This document shows, in pieces, positions 1 to 8,117 of a stretch of DNA of 64,000 nucleotides. Source of the stretch: G958296245 sp965262055 (GTDB lineage Bacteria; Chloroflexota; Dehalococcoidia; Lucifugimonadales; G958296245); the NCBI GenBank assembly GCA_965262055.1, contig CBDHEI010000002.1:62001-126000 (forward strand), in the 5' to 3' direction. Position numbers and translations under genes: made by a program. The notes under the pieces were generated by a model. That model worked only from the letters and a program-made list of their open reading frames with translations, did not search any database and was not told the origin of the DNA. The first letter of the stretch is position 1; the number at the start of each line of letters is the position of its first letter.

Positions 1-2
1 GG

Positions 3-434
3 TTCATCCTGAACGAGGACGAAGACGACGCACTTGTCGAGCACATCATGATCGGCGGCATGGGGATGGACTCCGGAACGCTCTACTTCAGCCTGCACCG
101 GAACAAGGCGGTGGTCGTCAGGGGCGATCGTCCCGACATACAGATGGCCGCCCTGGCCACGCCCACGGCCTGCATGATTCTGACTATGGGCATCCCGCCC
201 ATCGAGTACGTGCTGAACGAGGCCGAGCTGGAGGAAGTGCCGCTGATAGTCGTCGACATGGGCACCCTGGAGACGATGGACGCGCTGGCAACCCTCCAGG
301 ACAACGCCCGGTTCGACCATCCAGCAAAGCTGGAGCGCATGTCAGAGCTGGTGCGCTGCCACGTGGACCTGGGAGCTATCGAGCGCGGCATGGGGATGGC
401 GGACGGCGACGCGCCGGCGCCCTCTACGGGCTAG
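3..434 (+). CDS. DRTGG-domain protein, 3' end only
   Basis: The frame is open from base 3, so the start lies before the window; 143 codons are visible, ending at TAG 432-434. The segment VVVRGDRPDIQMAAL followed by CMILTMGIPP reads like a DRTGG domain. That domain is a regulatory module found in BioD-like P-loop proteins and in the N-terminal half of some phosphotransacetylases. The P-loop or catalytic part would be upstream and cannot be seen. The gene ends 36 bases before arlB in the same direction, but a TATAAT box lies between, so the two are probably separate transcription units. The domain call is moderately sure; the full protein's function is unknown. Confidence 0.6.
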   Translation, partial: FILNEDEDDALVEHIMIGGMGMDSGTLYFSLHRNKAVVVRGDRPDIQMAALATPTACMILTMGIPPIEYVLNEAELEEVPLIVVDMGTLETMDALATLQDNARFDHPAKLERMSELVRCHVDLGAIERGMGMADGDAPAPSTG

Positions 435-444
435 GCGGCGTGGG

Positions 445-450
445 TATAAT
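445..450 (+). promoter_or_regulatory. Putative -10 box upstream of arlB
   Basis: A perfect TATAAT lies 20 bases before the arlB ATG at 471, directly after the previous gene's stop. No good -35 hexamer is visible at the usual distance. Perfect TATAAT boxes also stand before other genes here (34624, 38194, 60059), which supports a sigma-70-like promoter. Transcription would start near 457 and give a very short leader. Confidence 0.45.
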
Positions 451-470
451 GTCCATATGAGAGCAACCCA

Positions 471-1592
471 ATGTCGATTCTGAAACCGCTGTTGAGCAGA
501 ATAAGAGGTCTGTGGAGAGACGAGCGGGGCATAACGGGCCTCGAAACGTCGATCATGCTAATCGCCTTCGTGGTCGTAGCCTCAGTATTCGCCTTCGCCG
601 TGCTGAGCATGGGTATCTTCACCGCCGGAGAGACCGAGAAAGCGGTCACGGGGGTCTTTGGAGAGACCACGTCCATTCTAGCGCTCAGGGGCTCGGTGGT
701 CGCCCACGGAGAGGAGCTACCCGTAAAGGAGTATCCGAAAGGCCAGTACATCAAATCGGTAGTCCTAATAGTTCGACCTGAGGTGGGAAGCCACGAGTTG
801 TCCAAAGAGACCATCGTCAACTACGAACAAGATGGTGCTTGTACCCTTATTCCACACATAGACAACAGTTCCCAACCCGGACTGTATTGGGACGTAGAGT
901 GGAGACAAGGCTCAGGTCCCGACTTCGAGGGCAGCGATGAGGCTAAGATCACCCTGCAACTGTATGGGCTACGAGACAAGCTGAAACCCGAAGGCGAATT
1001 CTCCATAGCGATCAGGCCCAAGGACGCCCCATCCGAGCCATGCATCCCGCGCTTAGGTGATCCTTCATATGAGGGTCCTTCTGAAATCCTCCTTTCCGGT
1101 GTAGTAGACCTCAGTACGCAGGAGCTACTGGATGAAGGTACCATCACATTCGGAATGTATGTATTTGACGCCACCGGGGAGGGGATTACTTCCGAAAGCA
1201 CTGAAGAGCGGGACTCTCCTGAAGACCCCTACGTTGGGCGCCTGACGTTCTTGGTGCACAATTCGGCACCTTCGGGAAGCATAGACCTGTCCGGTGAGAG
1301 CACAGTCGTCTCCTATTCCGACTCCACACAAACGTTTAGCGACCTGCCGTTCCTTGAGGACATAGCCAACTCTCAAATCGGCGTGGGCTGGGGCATACTA
1401 GGGGACTCAGGGCCTGAGATCGGTTCCGGCGAGCGCGCGGAGATCCAGGTGAACCTCTTCGGTCTGGAAGACCTGCTAGGGCCCGGGTTCAAGTTCTCGG
1501 TTGAGGTCAGGCCCCTGGTTGGGTCACCGCTCATCATAGAAGACAAGCAGGTACCCTCAGAGCTAAACCTCGGGATGAACCGGCTGGACTAA
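471..1592 (+). CDS. arlB: Archaellin (archaellum filament subunit) with duplicated globular domain
   Basis: The 373-residue product starts with a class III (type IV pilin/archaellin-like) signal peptide. A basic leader ends at R19-G20, the predicted cut follows G20, and ITGLETS leads into a hydrophobic helix (about residues 21-50) ending in the archaellin-type stretch LRGSVVA near residue 80. The rest contains two related copies of the outer beta-domain, about residues 88-195 and 250-360. Each runs from a Y-I/V-x-x-hydrophobic strand through a TIV-Y or TVVSY segment and an acidic turn to F-S-I/V-x-(I/V)-RP. Ordinary archaellins have one such domain and are about 200-250 residues long. It heads a cluster with arlG, F, H, I and J, which makes the filament role likely. 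No prepilin peptidase (ArlK/PibD) is in the window. Confidence 0.85.
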   Translation: MSILKPLLSRIRGLWRDERGITGLETSIMLIAFVVVASVFAFAVLSMGIFTAGETEKAVTGVFGETTSILALRGSVVAHGEELPVKEYPKGQYIKSVVLIVRPEVGSHELSKETIVNYEQDGACTLIPHIDNSSQPGLYWDVEWRQGSGPDFEGSDEAKITLQLYGLRDKLKPEGEFSIAIRPKDAPSEPCIPRLGDPSYEGPSEILLSGVVDLSTQELLDEGTITFGMYVFDATGEGITSESTEERDSPEDPYVGRLTFLVHNSAPSGSIDLSGESTVVSYSDSTQTFSDLPFLEDIANSQIGVGWGILGDSGPEIGSGERAEIQVNLFGLEDLLGPGFKFSVEVRPLVGSPLIIEDKQVPSELNLGMNRLD

Positions 1593-1654
1593 GCTCGGAC
1601 CTCACGCGTCCTTCCGAGTGGAGCAGCATCGCGCGCAACGACACGGGACGACCC

Positions 1655-2218
1655 ATGACTACTCAGACAAGGCGGCGCCGGTTCAACGTAGACGAGTACT
1701 ACGCCATGGCTGAGGCCGGCATCCTGACGCCCGACGACCGCGTCGAGCTGCTGGACGGAGAGATTTTCACCATGGCCCCCATTGGAAGCAGGCACGCGTC
1801 CTGCGTAGCCAGACTTACCCGCATGCTGACCGCTCGAGTTGGCTCGCATGCCCTGGTGTGGGTACAGAACCCCACGCATTTGGACGACAGCACGGAGCCG
1901 CAGCCGGATGTCATGCTACTGGAGGAGCGCGACGACTTCTACGCCTCCAACCACCCCTCCCCTGAGGACGTGCTGCTATTGATTGAGGTAGCCGACACGT
2001 CCGTCGCTGTGGACCGCGGCCACAAGCTGCCGCTGTACGCCCTGTCCGGCATACGAGAGGTCTGGATCGTAAACCTTCCGGAGCAGTGTGTGGAAGTCTA
2101 CACGGAGCCATCGGGTGAAGGGTACGAAGCCTCTAGAGTGGTTGGAATGGGTGGCGAAGTGTCGCCCGAAGCGTTTGGGGACGCTTCGCTGCCCGTCGAG
2201 TTGATCATACCGGGCTAG
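1655..2218 (+). CDS. Uma2 family endonuclease (DUF820), copy 1
   Basis: This 187-residue protein has the Uma2/DUF820 layout, a PD-(D/E)XK-type fold. LLDGEIF is followed by QPDVMLL (candidate acidic residue), LLLIEVADTS (candidate catalytic Glu) and HKLPLYA with WIV near the C-terminus. Uma2 proteins are common in cyanobacteria and Chloroflexota, often in paralogous arrays; their biological role is poorly known. It sits between arlB and the ArlD/E-like gene in the same direction and is followed five bases later by a close paralog. Nothing links it functionally to the archaellum, so I read it as a cargo insertion in the operon. Confidence 0.85.
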   Translation: MTTQTRRRRFNVDEYYAMAEAGILTPDDRVELLDGEIFTMAPIGSRHASCVARLTRMLTARVGSHALVWVQNPTHLDDSTEPQPDVMLLEERDDFYASNHPSPEDVLLLIEVADTSVAVDRGHKLPLYALSGIREVWIVNLPEQCVEVYTEPSGEGYEASRVVGMGGEVSPEAFGDASLPVELIIPG

Positions 2219-2222
2219 GGCC

Positions 2223-2777
2223 ATGACTACGCAGACGCGACGGCTTTTCAACGTAGACGAGTACTACGCCATGGCGGAGGCCGGAATCCTGTCACCCGAC
2301 GACCGAGTCGAGCTGCTGGACGGCGAGATAATCGCGATGGACCCGATCAGCAGCGTGCACGCGTCGTGCGTTACTCGGCTGATGTACCTGATTTTCGACC
2401 AGGTTGGGCAACGCGCCATCGTCCGAGTACAGAATCCCGTGCGCCTGAACAGCAACTCCGAGCCGCAGCCGGACATCATGTTACTCAAACGGCGTAACTA
2501 CTCAGCCGCTCATCCCGGCCCAGGCGACGTGCTGCTGCTGATCGAGGTGGCCGACACGACCGCCGATTTGGACAGGGAATGCAAGCTCCCCTTATACGCC
2601 CGCGCTGGCGTATCCGAGTACTGGATCGTGGACCTGACGGAGCGGGCCGTGGAAGTGTACTCGGACCCGTCGAGCACAGGTTACGGCTCTCGTAGGGTGG
2701 TAGGCACAGACGGGGAAGTGTCGCCCGCGGCGTTCCCGGACATCCTGCTGCCTGTCAGGCAGATGATCCCCGCCTGA
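2223..2777 (+). CDS. Uma2 family endonuclease (DUF820), copy 2
   Basis: This 184-residue protein is a tandem paralog of the preceding gene: the first 35 residues are nearly identical and the same motifs recur (LLDGEII, QPDIMLL, LLLIEVADTT, KLPLYA, YWIVDL). The start is four bases after the upstream stop, so the pair is probably co-translated. Divergence is concentrated in the middle (residues 45-95), which suggests an old duplication rather than an assembly duplicate. All putative catalytic residues are kept, so both copies look intact. Substrate and role are unknown. Confidence 0.85.
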   Translation: MTTQTRRLFNVDEYYAMAEAGILSPDDRVELLDGEIIAMDPISSVHASCVTRLMYLIFDQVGQRAIVRVQNPVRLNSNSEPQPDIMLLKRRNYSAAHPGPGDVLLLIEVADTTADLDRECKLPLYARAGVSEYWIVDLTERAVEVYSDPSSTGYGSRRVVGTDGEVSPAAFPDILLPVRQMIPA

Positions 2778-2927
2778 ACGTTCCCTGAGAGGGCCGCCCT
2801 GCCCCTTCCCGCTTTGCAGGTATGGACAAGCCTCTGCGTAGGTGGGTATCATTAGCTATGATTCAACGACTGCGCGACGCGAAGCGCAGCATACGTGCCT
2901 GTTGGCAGTCAGGACGACGAGGGCATC

Positions 2928-3755
2928 ATGAGCCTTGAACGAAAGATAGAGACGATCGAAGGCGAGATGGGGGTGATGAAGGGTGAGATCAAGCAGACCC
3001 TCGTCGACCTCCGCGAATTCATCATGAGGCAGGGTTCGCCGTTCGCCTCGGCTGAGGCTGGACCGGCGGTAGGCGCCCCTCCCACCGACCTGCAGCGGCT
3101 GCTCCGGGAGGCGCGGGAGAGCGTCCGCGAAGAGGCTTCCGCCAGCGTTCGGAGCGAGGTGGAGGCGCTTAGGCGGGAAGCCGAGACGCTGAGCGCCGAT
3201 GAGCCAGCGTCAGGCTCGGGGCAGGACGTGGCTGCTACGGAAGCGACGGAAGAGCCACTACCGCCACCGGCGCAGCAGCCCGCCGCCGAGCGAGGGCCGG
3301 AACAGCCACGCGTAGTGAGGATCCAGCAGACCGCCCCGGCGGCCGGGCAGGAGACGGAGCGCGTCTCCATATCTGCGGCTGCCGACATGGACCCGGCTTT
3401 CGGCCCCCTGGACGCCAACCTGCTGACGAACCTGATGCGCTGGGTGGGAAGCGTCAAGCGCCGGCTGGGCGCCTCCCAGCTAACCGGCTTCCTCGAGATG
3501 TACAAGCTGACCGGACATCTGCCCCCCGTCATGGAGAAGCTTATATACCACCTGGCGGAGCTGGACGCGCTGCCGGACGAGTCCTACGACCAGATATTCA
3601 CGCTGGACGACCTGATGGACTCGCTGCTGCAGCTTCACGCCATCGTCTACGGGCCGGGGTACGTCTCCAGCGGCGCCCTGCTGAGCCTGGGGGAGGAGAA
3701 GCCCCAGGGGACGGCTGAGGAAGCCGAGGCGGAGGACCCGGGATCGGTTGGATAA
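2928..3755 (+). CDS. ArlD/ArlE-like archaellum accessory protein
   Basis: I chose ATG 2928 because GAGGG lies five bases before it; a GTG at 2895 would add 11 residues. The product has 275 residues: an N-terminal coiled-coil-like segment (ERKIETIEGEMGVMKGEIKQ), an Ala/Glu/Pro-rich linker, and a C-terminal domain (about residues 160-250) with an LMRWVGSVKRRLG start and an LTGHLPPVMEKLIYHLAEL core. This matches the FlaD/E (ArlD/E) domain, which in archaea forms the cytoplasmic collar linking ArlH/ArlI to chemotaxis adaptors. The stop overlaps the TTG start of arlG by eight bases, so the genes are translationally coupled. No separate arlC is visible. Confidence 0.7.
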   Translation: MSLERKIETIEGEMGVMKGEIKQTLVDLREFIMRQGSPFASAEAGPAVGAPPTDLQRLLREARESVREEASASVRSEVEALRREAETLSADEPASGSGQDVAATEATEEPLPPPAQQPAAERGPEQPRVVRIQQTAPAAGQETERVSISAAADMDPAFGPLDANLLTNLMRWVGSVKRRLGASQLTGFLEMYKLTGHLPPVMEKLIYHLAELDALPDESYDQIFTLDDLMDSLLQLHAIVYGPGYVSSGALLSLGEEKPQGTAEEAEAEDPGSVG

Positions 3756-4221
3756 AGTCCTCACCACGGCGCTGCTGACGATAGCGGCGATCGTGGCAGC
3801 CGTCATGGTGGTCAATGCGATCCTGCCCGCGGTGAGCACGGGTGGAACCTCGCTCATCTCGTCTTCGCGCAATGAAGCCGACCGAATCGGTACTAGCATC
3901 AGTATAATCCGCACGACCCACATCAACAACCTCGTCCGCTTCTGGGTCAAAAACGTCGGAACAACTGAGATCCACGATATTGAGAATGCGGATGTGTTCG
4001 TAGAGGGTTCGACCGAGTACCGCATGAATCACGGTGGAGAAGGGGAGACTTGCCCTGCCGACGCGGATGACAAGTGGTTCCATCAATACGAGGATGACGA
4101 GGGCTCTTGGACGCCATCGGTCACCCTCAAGATAACCGTCTGTGTCGGCGGCGGTACATCAACCAAGGTCTATTTCACGACGGACAATGGGATAACGGGC
4201 GAGGCATTCGTCGACGGATAA
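3748..4221 (+). CDS. arlG: Archaellar stator-type protein ArlG
   Basis: The 157-residue product starts at TTG 3748, overlapping the ArlD/E-like gene. Residues 4-28 form a single N-terminal membrane helix, followed by a beta-rich extracytoplasmic domain. RFWVKNVGTTEI and a following NADVFVEG strand match the YVKNxG...DVFVDG pattern of FlaG/ArlG. In archaea ArlG and ArlF form a stator-like complex that anchors the rotating filament outside the membrane. C46-type disulfides are possible (two Cys in the domain). The assignment rests on this pattern, on the size and on position just before arlF-arlH-arlI. Confidence 0.7.
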   Translation: MDKVLTTALLTIAAIVAAVMVVNAILPAVSTGGTSLISSSRNEADRIGTSISIIRTTHINNLVRFWVKNVGTTEIHDIENADVFVEGSTEYRMNHGGEGETCPADADDKWFHQYEDDEGSWTPSVTLKITVCVGGGTSTKVYFTTDNGITGEAFVDG

Positions 4222-4227
4222 CACGCC

Positions 4228-4803
4228 ATGGAATCCAGTATCGCTGGGCTGCTCATACTTAGTGTCCTGATCGTCGCCGTGGTGCTATTGTCGCGTGCAT
4301 ACGTGGCGTCCACCACGATGTTGGGCGTGGCCATGGTGGAGAGTGTCAACCTAGCCAACGAGAGGTCCAAGACCGATTTGTCCATAGAGTCCTTCTCTAC
4401 TTCCACTAACAACACCCTGATTGTCAAAGTGAGGAACAGCGGTAGTACGCCGATCGCCGACTACGATGATATGGATGTCTTTGTGGACGACGAACGTTTA
4501 GCTTACTCCACCTCCACGTCTTCCCTAAAGGAAGGCCAATGGATCGTCCGTGGTGCTAGGACCTGGAACCCAAAACAGACCATAGACATAGAGGTTCACA
4601 CCCGAACGAAGGTAGGGCCAAAGACTCTCGTGGTCGTCTCGTCACCCAACGGAGTGACCGAAATAGGTTCCGTACCCACGCCTACACCTACCCCTACACC
4701 CACGCCAACACCCACCCCCACCCCTAATCAAGTCATAATATCCTGCAATAACCCTACAGTTACACCGAGCACGACGACCATCACAGTGACATGTGCACCC
4801 TAG
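4228..4803 (+). CDS. arlF: Archaellar stator-type protein ArlF with Thr-Pro tail
   Basis: The 191-residue product begins six bases after arlG. A membrane helix (about residues 4-27) precedes a beta-domain with LIVKVRNSGSTPI and DDMDVFVDDERL, the hallmark N-G and DVFVD segments of FlaF/ArlF. Unusually, after residue 150 it continues into a run of Thr-Pro dipeptides and a short Cys-containing end (ISCNNP...VTCAP). Archaeal ArlF is normally shorter and has no such stalk, so the tail may reach into or beyond the cell surface layer. The DNA coding the Thr-Pro run is a hexamer-like repeat and may vary in length. Confidence 0.7.
   Translation: MESSIAGLLILSVLIVAVVLLSRAYVASTTMLGVAMVESVNLANERSKTDLSIESFSTSTNNTLIVKVRNSGSTPIADYDDMDVFVDDERLAYSTSTSSLKEGQWIVRGARTWNPKQTIDIEVHTRTKVGPKTLVVVSSPNGVTEIGSVPTPTPTPTPTPTPTPTPNQVIISCNNPTVTPSTTTITVTCAP
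4674..4726 (+). repeat. Low-complexity Thr-Pro-coding repeat in arlF
   Basis: About 50 bases are built from variants of CC(T/C)AC(A/G) and code for Thr-Pro dipeptides. Similar but longer Thr-Pro-coding DNA lies at 29915-30365 on the other strand. Length changes by slippage in steps of six bases would keep the frame. Confidence 0.8.
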
Positions 4804-4864
4804 CTCACTCTTGCCCGGATAAAACTAGCAGCCAAGTCTGGCTGGGCCTGTTCGAGGCCACGGC

Positions 4865-5572
4865 GTGATAGACCAGGGAAGTCAGCTCAGGGTCATATCC
4901 ACCGGCAGCGGCGAACTGGACCGCAAGATGGGCGGCGGCATCCCGCTGGGTTCCCTGACCCTGATCGAGGGCGAGTCCGACTCCGGTAAGAGCACGCTGA
5001 CCCAGCACCTGCTGTGGGGCACGCTCAGCGCCAACGGCCGCGCAATCGTCTACACCACGGAGAACACGGTGAAGAGTCTGCTGCGCCAAATGGAGAGCCT
5101 CGGCATGGACGTCCGGGACTACTTCCTGCTCGACATGCTGCGGATATACCAGGTGGATGCCAGCAAGTTCCAGGAGCCGAAGGTGGCCTACTCGATGCTG
5201 GGGGACCATATCGAGAGCCTGCCCAGCCACGACGTGGTGGTGCTCGACTCGCTGAGCACATTCCTCCCCCGCTCATCGGACGAGCATATCCTGGAGTTCT
5301 TCTTGCGCTGCAAGGCCATATGCGACAGTGGCAGGGCGATAATCTGCACGGCGCACCCGCACGCTTTCGAAGAGAGGATATTGACCAGGGTGAGCTCGGT
5401 GTGCGACGCTCATCTGAAACTGCTTGTCGAGCACGGGGCTTCGGAGCTGGTGAAGACGATGGAGATAGCGAAGATCAAGGGTGCCGACATGCCGACCGGC
5501 AGCGTCGTGAGCTTTGCCATAGAGCCGGGAATTGGGATGCGGATAATCCCCATCTCCAAGGCGAGGGCGTGA
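4865..5572 (+). CDS. arlH: Archaellum ATPase-like regulator ArlH (KaiC/RecA fold)
   Basis: The 235-residue protein uses a GTG start at 4865. It has a RecA/KaiC-type fold: GGIPLGSLTLIEG, Walker A GESDSGKST (residues 36-44), and Walker B with DVVVLDS (D128). It matches FlaH/ArlH, which binds but hardly hydrolyses ATP and forms a ring under the ArlI motor. The S after the Walker A lysine and the absence of a second KaiC domain fit this family. The stop TGA overlaps the ArlI GTG start (GTGA), typical tight coupling. Length is normal for ArlH. Confidence 0.85.
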   Translation: MIDQGSQLRVISTGSGELDRKMGGGIPLGSLTLIEGESDSGKSTLTQHLLWGTLSANGRAIVYTTENTVKSLLRQMESLGMDVRDYFLLDMLRIYQVDASKFQEPKVAYSMLGDHIESLPSHDVVVLDSLSTFLPRSSDEHILEFFLRCKAICDSGRAIICTAHPHAFEERILTRVSSVCDAHLKLLVEHGASELVKTMEIAKIKGADMPTGSVVSFAIEPGIGMRIIPISKARA

Positions 5573-7317
5573 GCACGGAGGAAGCGAGAAGAGTGACGAC
5601 CCGTACGCGGATCAGCCCGGAGGAAGCCCGGCACGCACACTCTGGGGGCGACCCCTTCGACTGCCCGCTGTTCCGCATGCTCCCAACGGAGCTGCAGGAA
5701 CAGTCGCAGGCTCAGCCGCACCTGTGGGCCTACCTGCACAGCCCCGGCGTGGAGGAGTTTGGGCCGCCGGAGTACGTGCCCGTGCTGGGGCGCAAGCACA
5801 TGGAGATACCGCGTCCCAACCTGATATACCCGACTGGCAAGGGCATATTCATCCACATCAAGCCGGACAACAACGACGCCCGCGACTTCTACATCGCCAT
5901 AGAGCCGAACAGGATCCCAGGGCTCGACGAGCTGATGCAGGAGGTCGACCTACGGATGGTCGATTACGTGGACTCGCTGGAGGATGCAGAGGACAAGGAG
6001 CGGCGCGCCGAGGTGCTCACCGGCCTCGTAGACAGGATATGCCAGGTCAGGCAGGCCACAGGAAGCATCTTCAACCGCGTCTTCCAAAAGAGCGCCAGCA
6101 AGAAGATACAGGTCACGGAGTCCGAGCTGGAGGGGATCAAGTATCTGATCGTCCGCGATAAGACGGGCATGGGCCCGCTGGAGCCGATGATCTCGGACGA
6201 TCAGATAGAGGACATAAGCTGCAGCGGCGTCGGACCGCTGTTCATCGAGCACAAGGTGTTCGGCGGCCTGAAGGCCAACATCAGCTTTGCGACCCCCGAT
6301 GAGATAGACCGGTTCGTGCTGAGGCTGTCGGAGAAGATCGGACGCCCGGTGACGTTCCGGGAACCTATCGTGGACGCCGTATTGCCCGACGGCTCCAGGG
6401 TGAACATAGTCTTCGGCGGCGACGTGTCGAAGCGGGGTAGCAACTTCACCATCAGGAAGTTCTCCTCCGAGCCCCTGAGCCTGCTGGACCTGATCGGTTT
6501 CAGAAGCCTGAGCTACGAGATGGCGGCCTACCTGTCCTTCATGCTGAGGGAGGGGCAGAACATCTTCGTGGTCGGCGAGACGGCCTCGGGAAAGACGACT
6601 CTCCTGAACGCGATGACAGCGTTCATCCGCCCCAACGCCAAGATCGTGACTATCGAGGACACGCCCGAGGTGCAGGTGCCCCACCCGAACTGGACGAGGG
6701 GCGTCGTCCGCGGGAGCACTAGGGACGCCTCCGGGGCCTCGGTGTCGATGATGGACCTGCTGAAAGCGGCGCTGAGGCAGCGTCCGGATGAGATCATCAT
6801 TGGCGAGATACGCGGCGAGGAGGGGACGGTCGCCTTCCAGGCGATGCAGACCGGCCACGCCTGCATGGCGACGTTCCACGCCTCGTCGGTTGAAAAGCTG
6901 ATCCAGCGTCTGACGGGCAACCCCATCAACGTGCCCAGGACCTACATCGACATCCTTAACGTGGTCGTGGTGACGAGCCAGGTCGCGCTGCCCAACGGCA
7001 ATCCGGTCAGGAGGGTCATCAGCATAAACGAGATCATCGGCTACGATCCGTCTACGGACTCGTTCTCGCTGGTGGAGATATTCAGGTGGAACCCGTACAC
7101 GGACGAGCACGAGTTCGTGGGCCACCACAACAGCTACCTGCTGGAGCACGTCGTCTCCCCGAAGCGGGGGATCTCGCCGAACAACCGACGGCGCATCTAC
7201 GGCGAGCTGGAGCAGCGGGCCCACGTGCTCAAGAGGCTGGCCGAGTCGGGGCACACCAGCTTCCGGGACTTCTATTCGGTAATGGCGAAAGCATACAGGG
7301 AAGGCTTCTTCCGGTAA
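5569..7317 (+). CDS. arlI: Archaellum motor ATPase ArlI (secretion superfamily GspE/PilT)
   Basis: I placed the start at GTG 5569, which overlaps the arlH stop, giving 582 residues. The open frame extends upstream through arlH but that extension has no family match. The C-terminal half shows Walker A GETASGKTT (336-344), an Asp box TIEDTPEVQVPHP, Walker B DEIIIGEIRG (407-416) and a His box TGHACMATFHASS, diagnostic for FlaI/ArlI-type hexameric ATPases. ArlI drives both assembly and rotation of the archaellum with ArlJ. The N-terminal domain (about 1-230) resembles the usual ArlI N-domain. It is followed by an 800-bp non-coding gap before arlJ, instead of the usual tight arlI-arlJ junction. 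Confidence 0.9.
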   Translation: MSTEEARRVTTRTRISPEEARHAHSGGDPFDCPLFRMLPTELQEQSQAQPHLWAYLHSPGVEEFGPPEYVPVLGRKHMEIPRPNLIYPTGKGIFIHIKPDNNDARDFYIAIEPNRIPGLDELMQEVDLRMVDYVDSLEDAEDKERRAEVLTGLVDRICQVRQATGSIFNRVFQKSASKKIQVTESELEGIKYLIVRDKTGMGPLEPMISDDQIEDISCSGVGPLFIEHKVFGGLKANISFATPDEIDRFVLRLSEKIGRPVTFREPIVDAVLPDGSRVNIVFGGDVSKRGSNFTIRKFSSEPLSLLDLIGFRSLSYEMAAYLSFMLREGQNIFVVGETASGKTTLLNAMTAFIRPNAKIVTIEDTPEVQVPHPNWTRGVVRGSTRDASGASVSMMDLLKAALRQRPDEIIIGEIRGEEGTVAFQAMQTGHACMATFHASSVEKLIQRLTGNPINVPRTYIDILNVVVVTSQVALPNGNPVRRVISINEIIGYDPSTDSFSLVEIFRWNPYTDEHEFVGHHNSYLLEHVVSPKRGISPNNRRRIYGELEQRAHVLKRLAESGHTSFRDFYSVMAKAYREGFFR

Positions 7318-7410
7318 TGAGGCTACTACCTCTTCCCCCCGTCCGCCGGGGGGGGGAGGGGAAGATTGAGATGGGGGTTCCCCAACTCTGAACGGCTACG
7401 GGATGACAAA

Positions 7411-7597
7411 AACTGTTCAGACTCCGTGAGGTCCGAAAGGGGGAGTCCAGAGGGGCAGAGCCCCTTTGCCGGGAGTCTGAGGGTGTCCCTCAGATATAAT
7501 TTTTTCTCCTTCCTGTATAGGAAGGAGTCTGAAGAAGGTCAGGAAGAGTTTTTCCGCAGCCTGCTAGTGGAGAAGACATCAGCAAGTCTGAACAGTT
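7411..7597 (+). repeat. MITE-like palindromic repeat element with 13-bp terminal inverted repeats
   Basis: The element is bounded by AACTGTTCAGACT (7411-7423) and its exact reverse complement (7585-7597). Inside are shorter palindromes: AGAGGGGCAGAGCCCCTTT, GGGTGTCCCTC and CTTCCTgtataGGAAG. The flanks also resemble each other as direct repeats (gaacggctacgggatgaca before, gaacagttacggatgaca after). The core of about 33 bases recurs exactly at 25784-25816, and the left end recurs at 60963-60990. No protein is encoded, so it would need to be moved in trans. Confidence 0.75.
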
Positions 7598-8117
7598 ACG
7601 GATGACAATCGTCATTGACAGGCAGGGAACGTATGTGCTATATTCTCTTGGACAGGCGTCCCTTGTGGACACCCCCAAAGACCGAGGAGACCACATGACG
7701 CGAGCGCTGACGACACGGACCGCCCCCGGGCGGGCCCTCCCTCCTCATGATCCGCACGGGCCTGGTCTGACGCATGGCAGCCGCGCGGGCGTAGGGGCGG
7801 ATTTGAAACCCGCCCTCCCTGTGGCTGTGGCCTCGAGACGGCTCCATGCGCCCCTCGAAGAGCCTGCCCTGAGCTTGCCGAAGGGGGGGTCTCACTCTGT
7901 CTCGTTCGTATCTCATTCTGCCTCGCTGGTTTCTTATTCTGCCTCGGTCGTGTCACGCACTGTCTCTCAAGCCAAAGCTGAAAGAGACACAATGAGACAG
8001 GATAAGACACATATCGGGGATTTTTCCCCTCGATGAGCAATATGCGGTTGCCCTGACGATATGGGTTAGCGGCGCAGCCGGAACGAATTGGTATTTGACT
8101 AGCCCTTGAGAAACGCC
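7598..8117. other. Non-coding repeat-rich gap inside the archaellum operon
   Basis: This stretch has no credible gene; its open frames are biased in composition and lack any family match. It holds a short repeat CCCTGAGCTTGCCGAAGGG (near 7867-7885), a palindromic GGCGGATTTGAAACCCGCC (near 7796-7814), and a run of TCTCATTCTGCCTCG-type direct repeats (7890-7945). These are answered by inverted segments such as GAGACACAATGAGACAG near 7983-7999. It separates arlI from arlJ. Confidence 0.6.

Noticed and set aside
5014..5568. Upstream extension of the ArlI reading frame
   Set aside because: It lies wholly inside arlH in another frame, has no family resemblance, and the GTG at 5569 overlapping the arlH stop gives a normal ArlI N-terminus.
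5950..7254. 434-codon open frame antisense to arlI
   Set aside because: Composition is that of a shadow frame (His/Arg/Asp-rich, no motifs), and arlI on the other strand is certain.
7602..8036. 144-codon open frame in the arlI-arlJ gap
   Set aside because: It runs through dispersed repeats and yields low-complexity Ser/Val-rich sequence with no recognisable domain.
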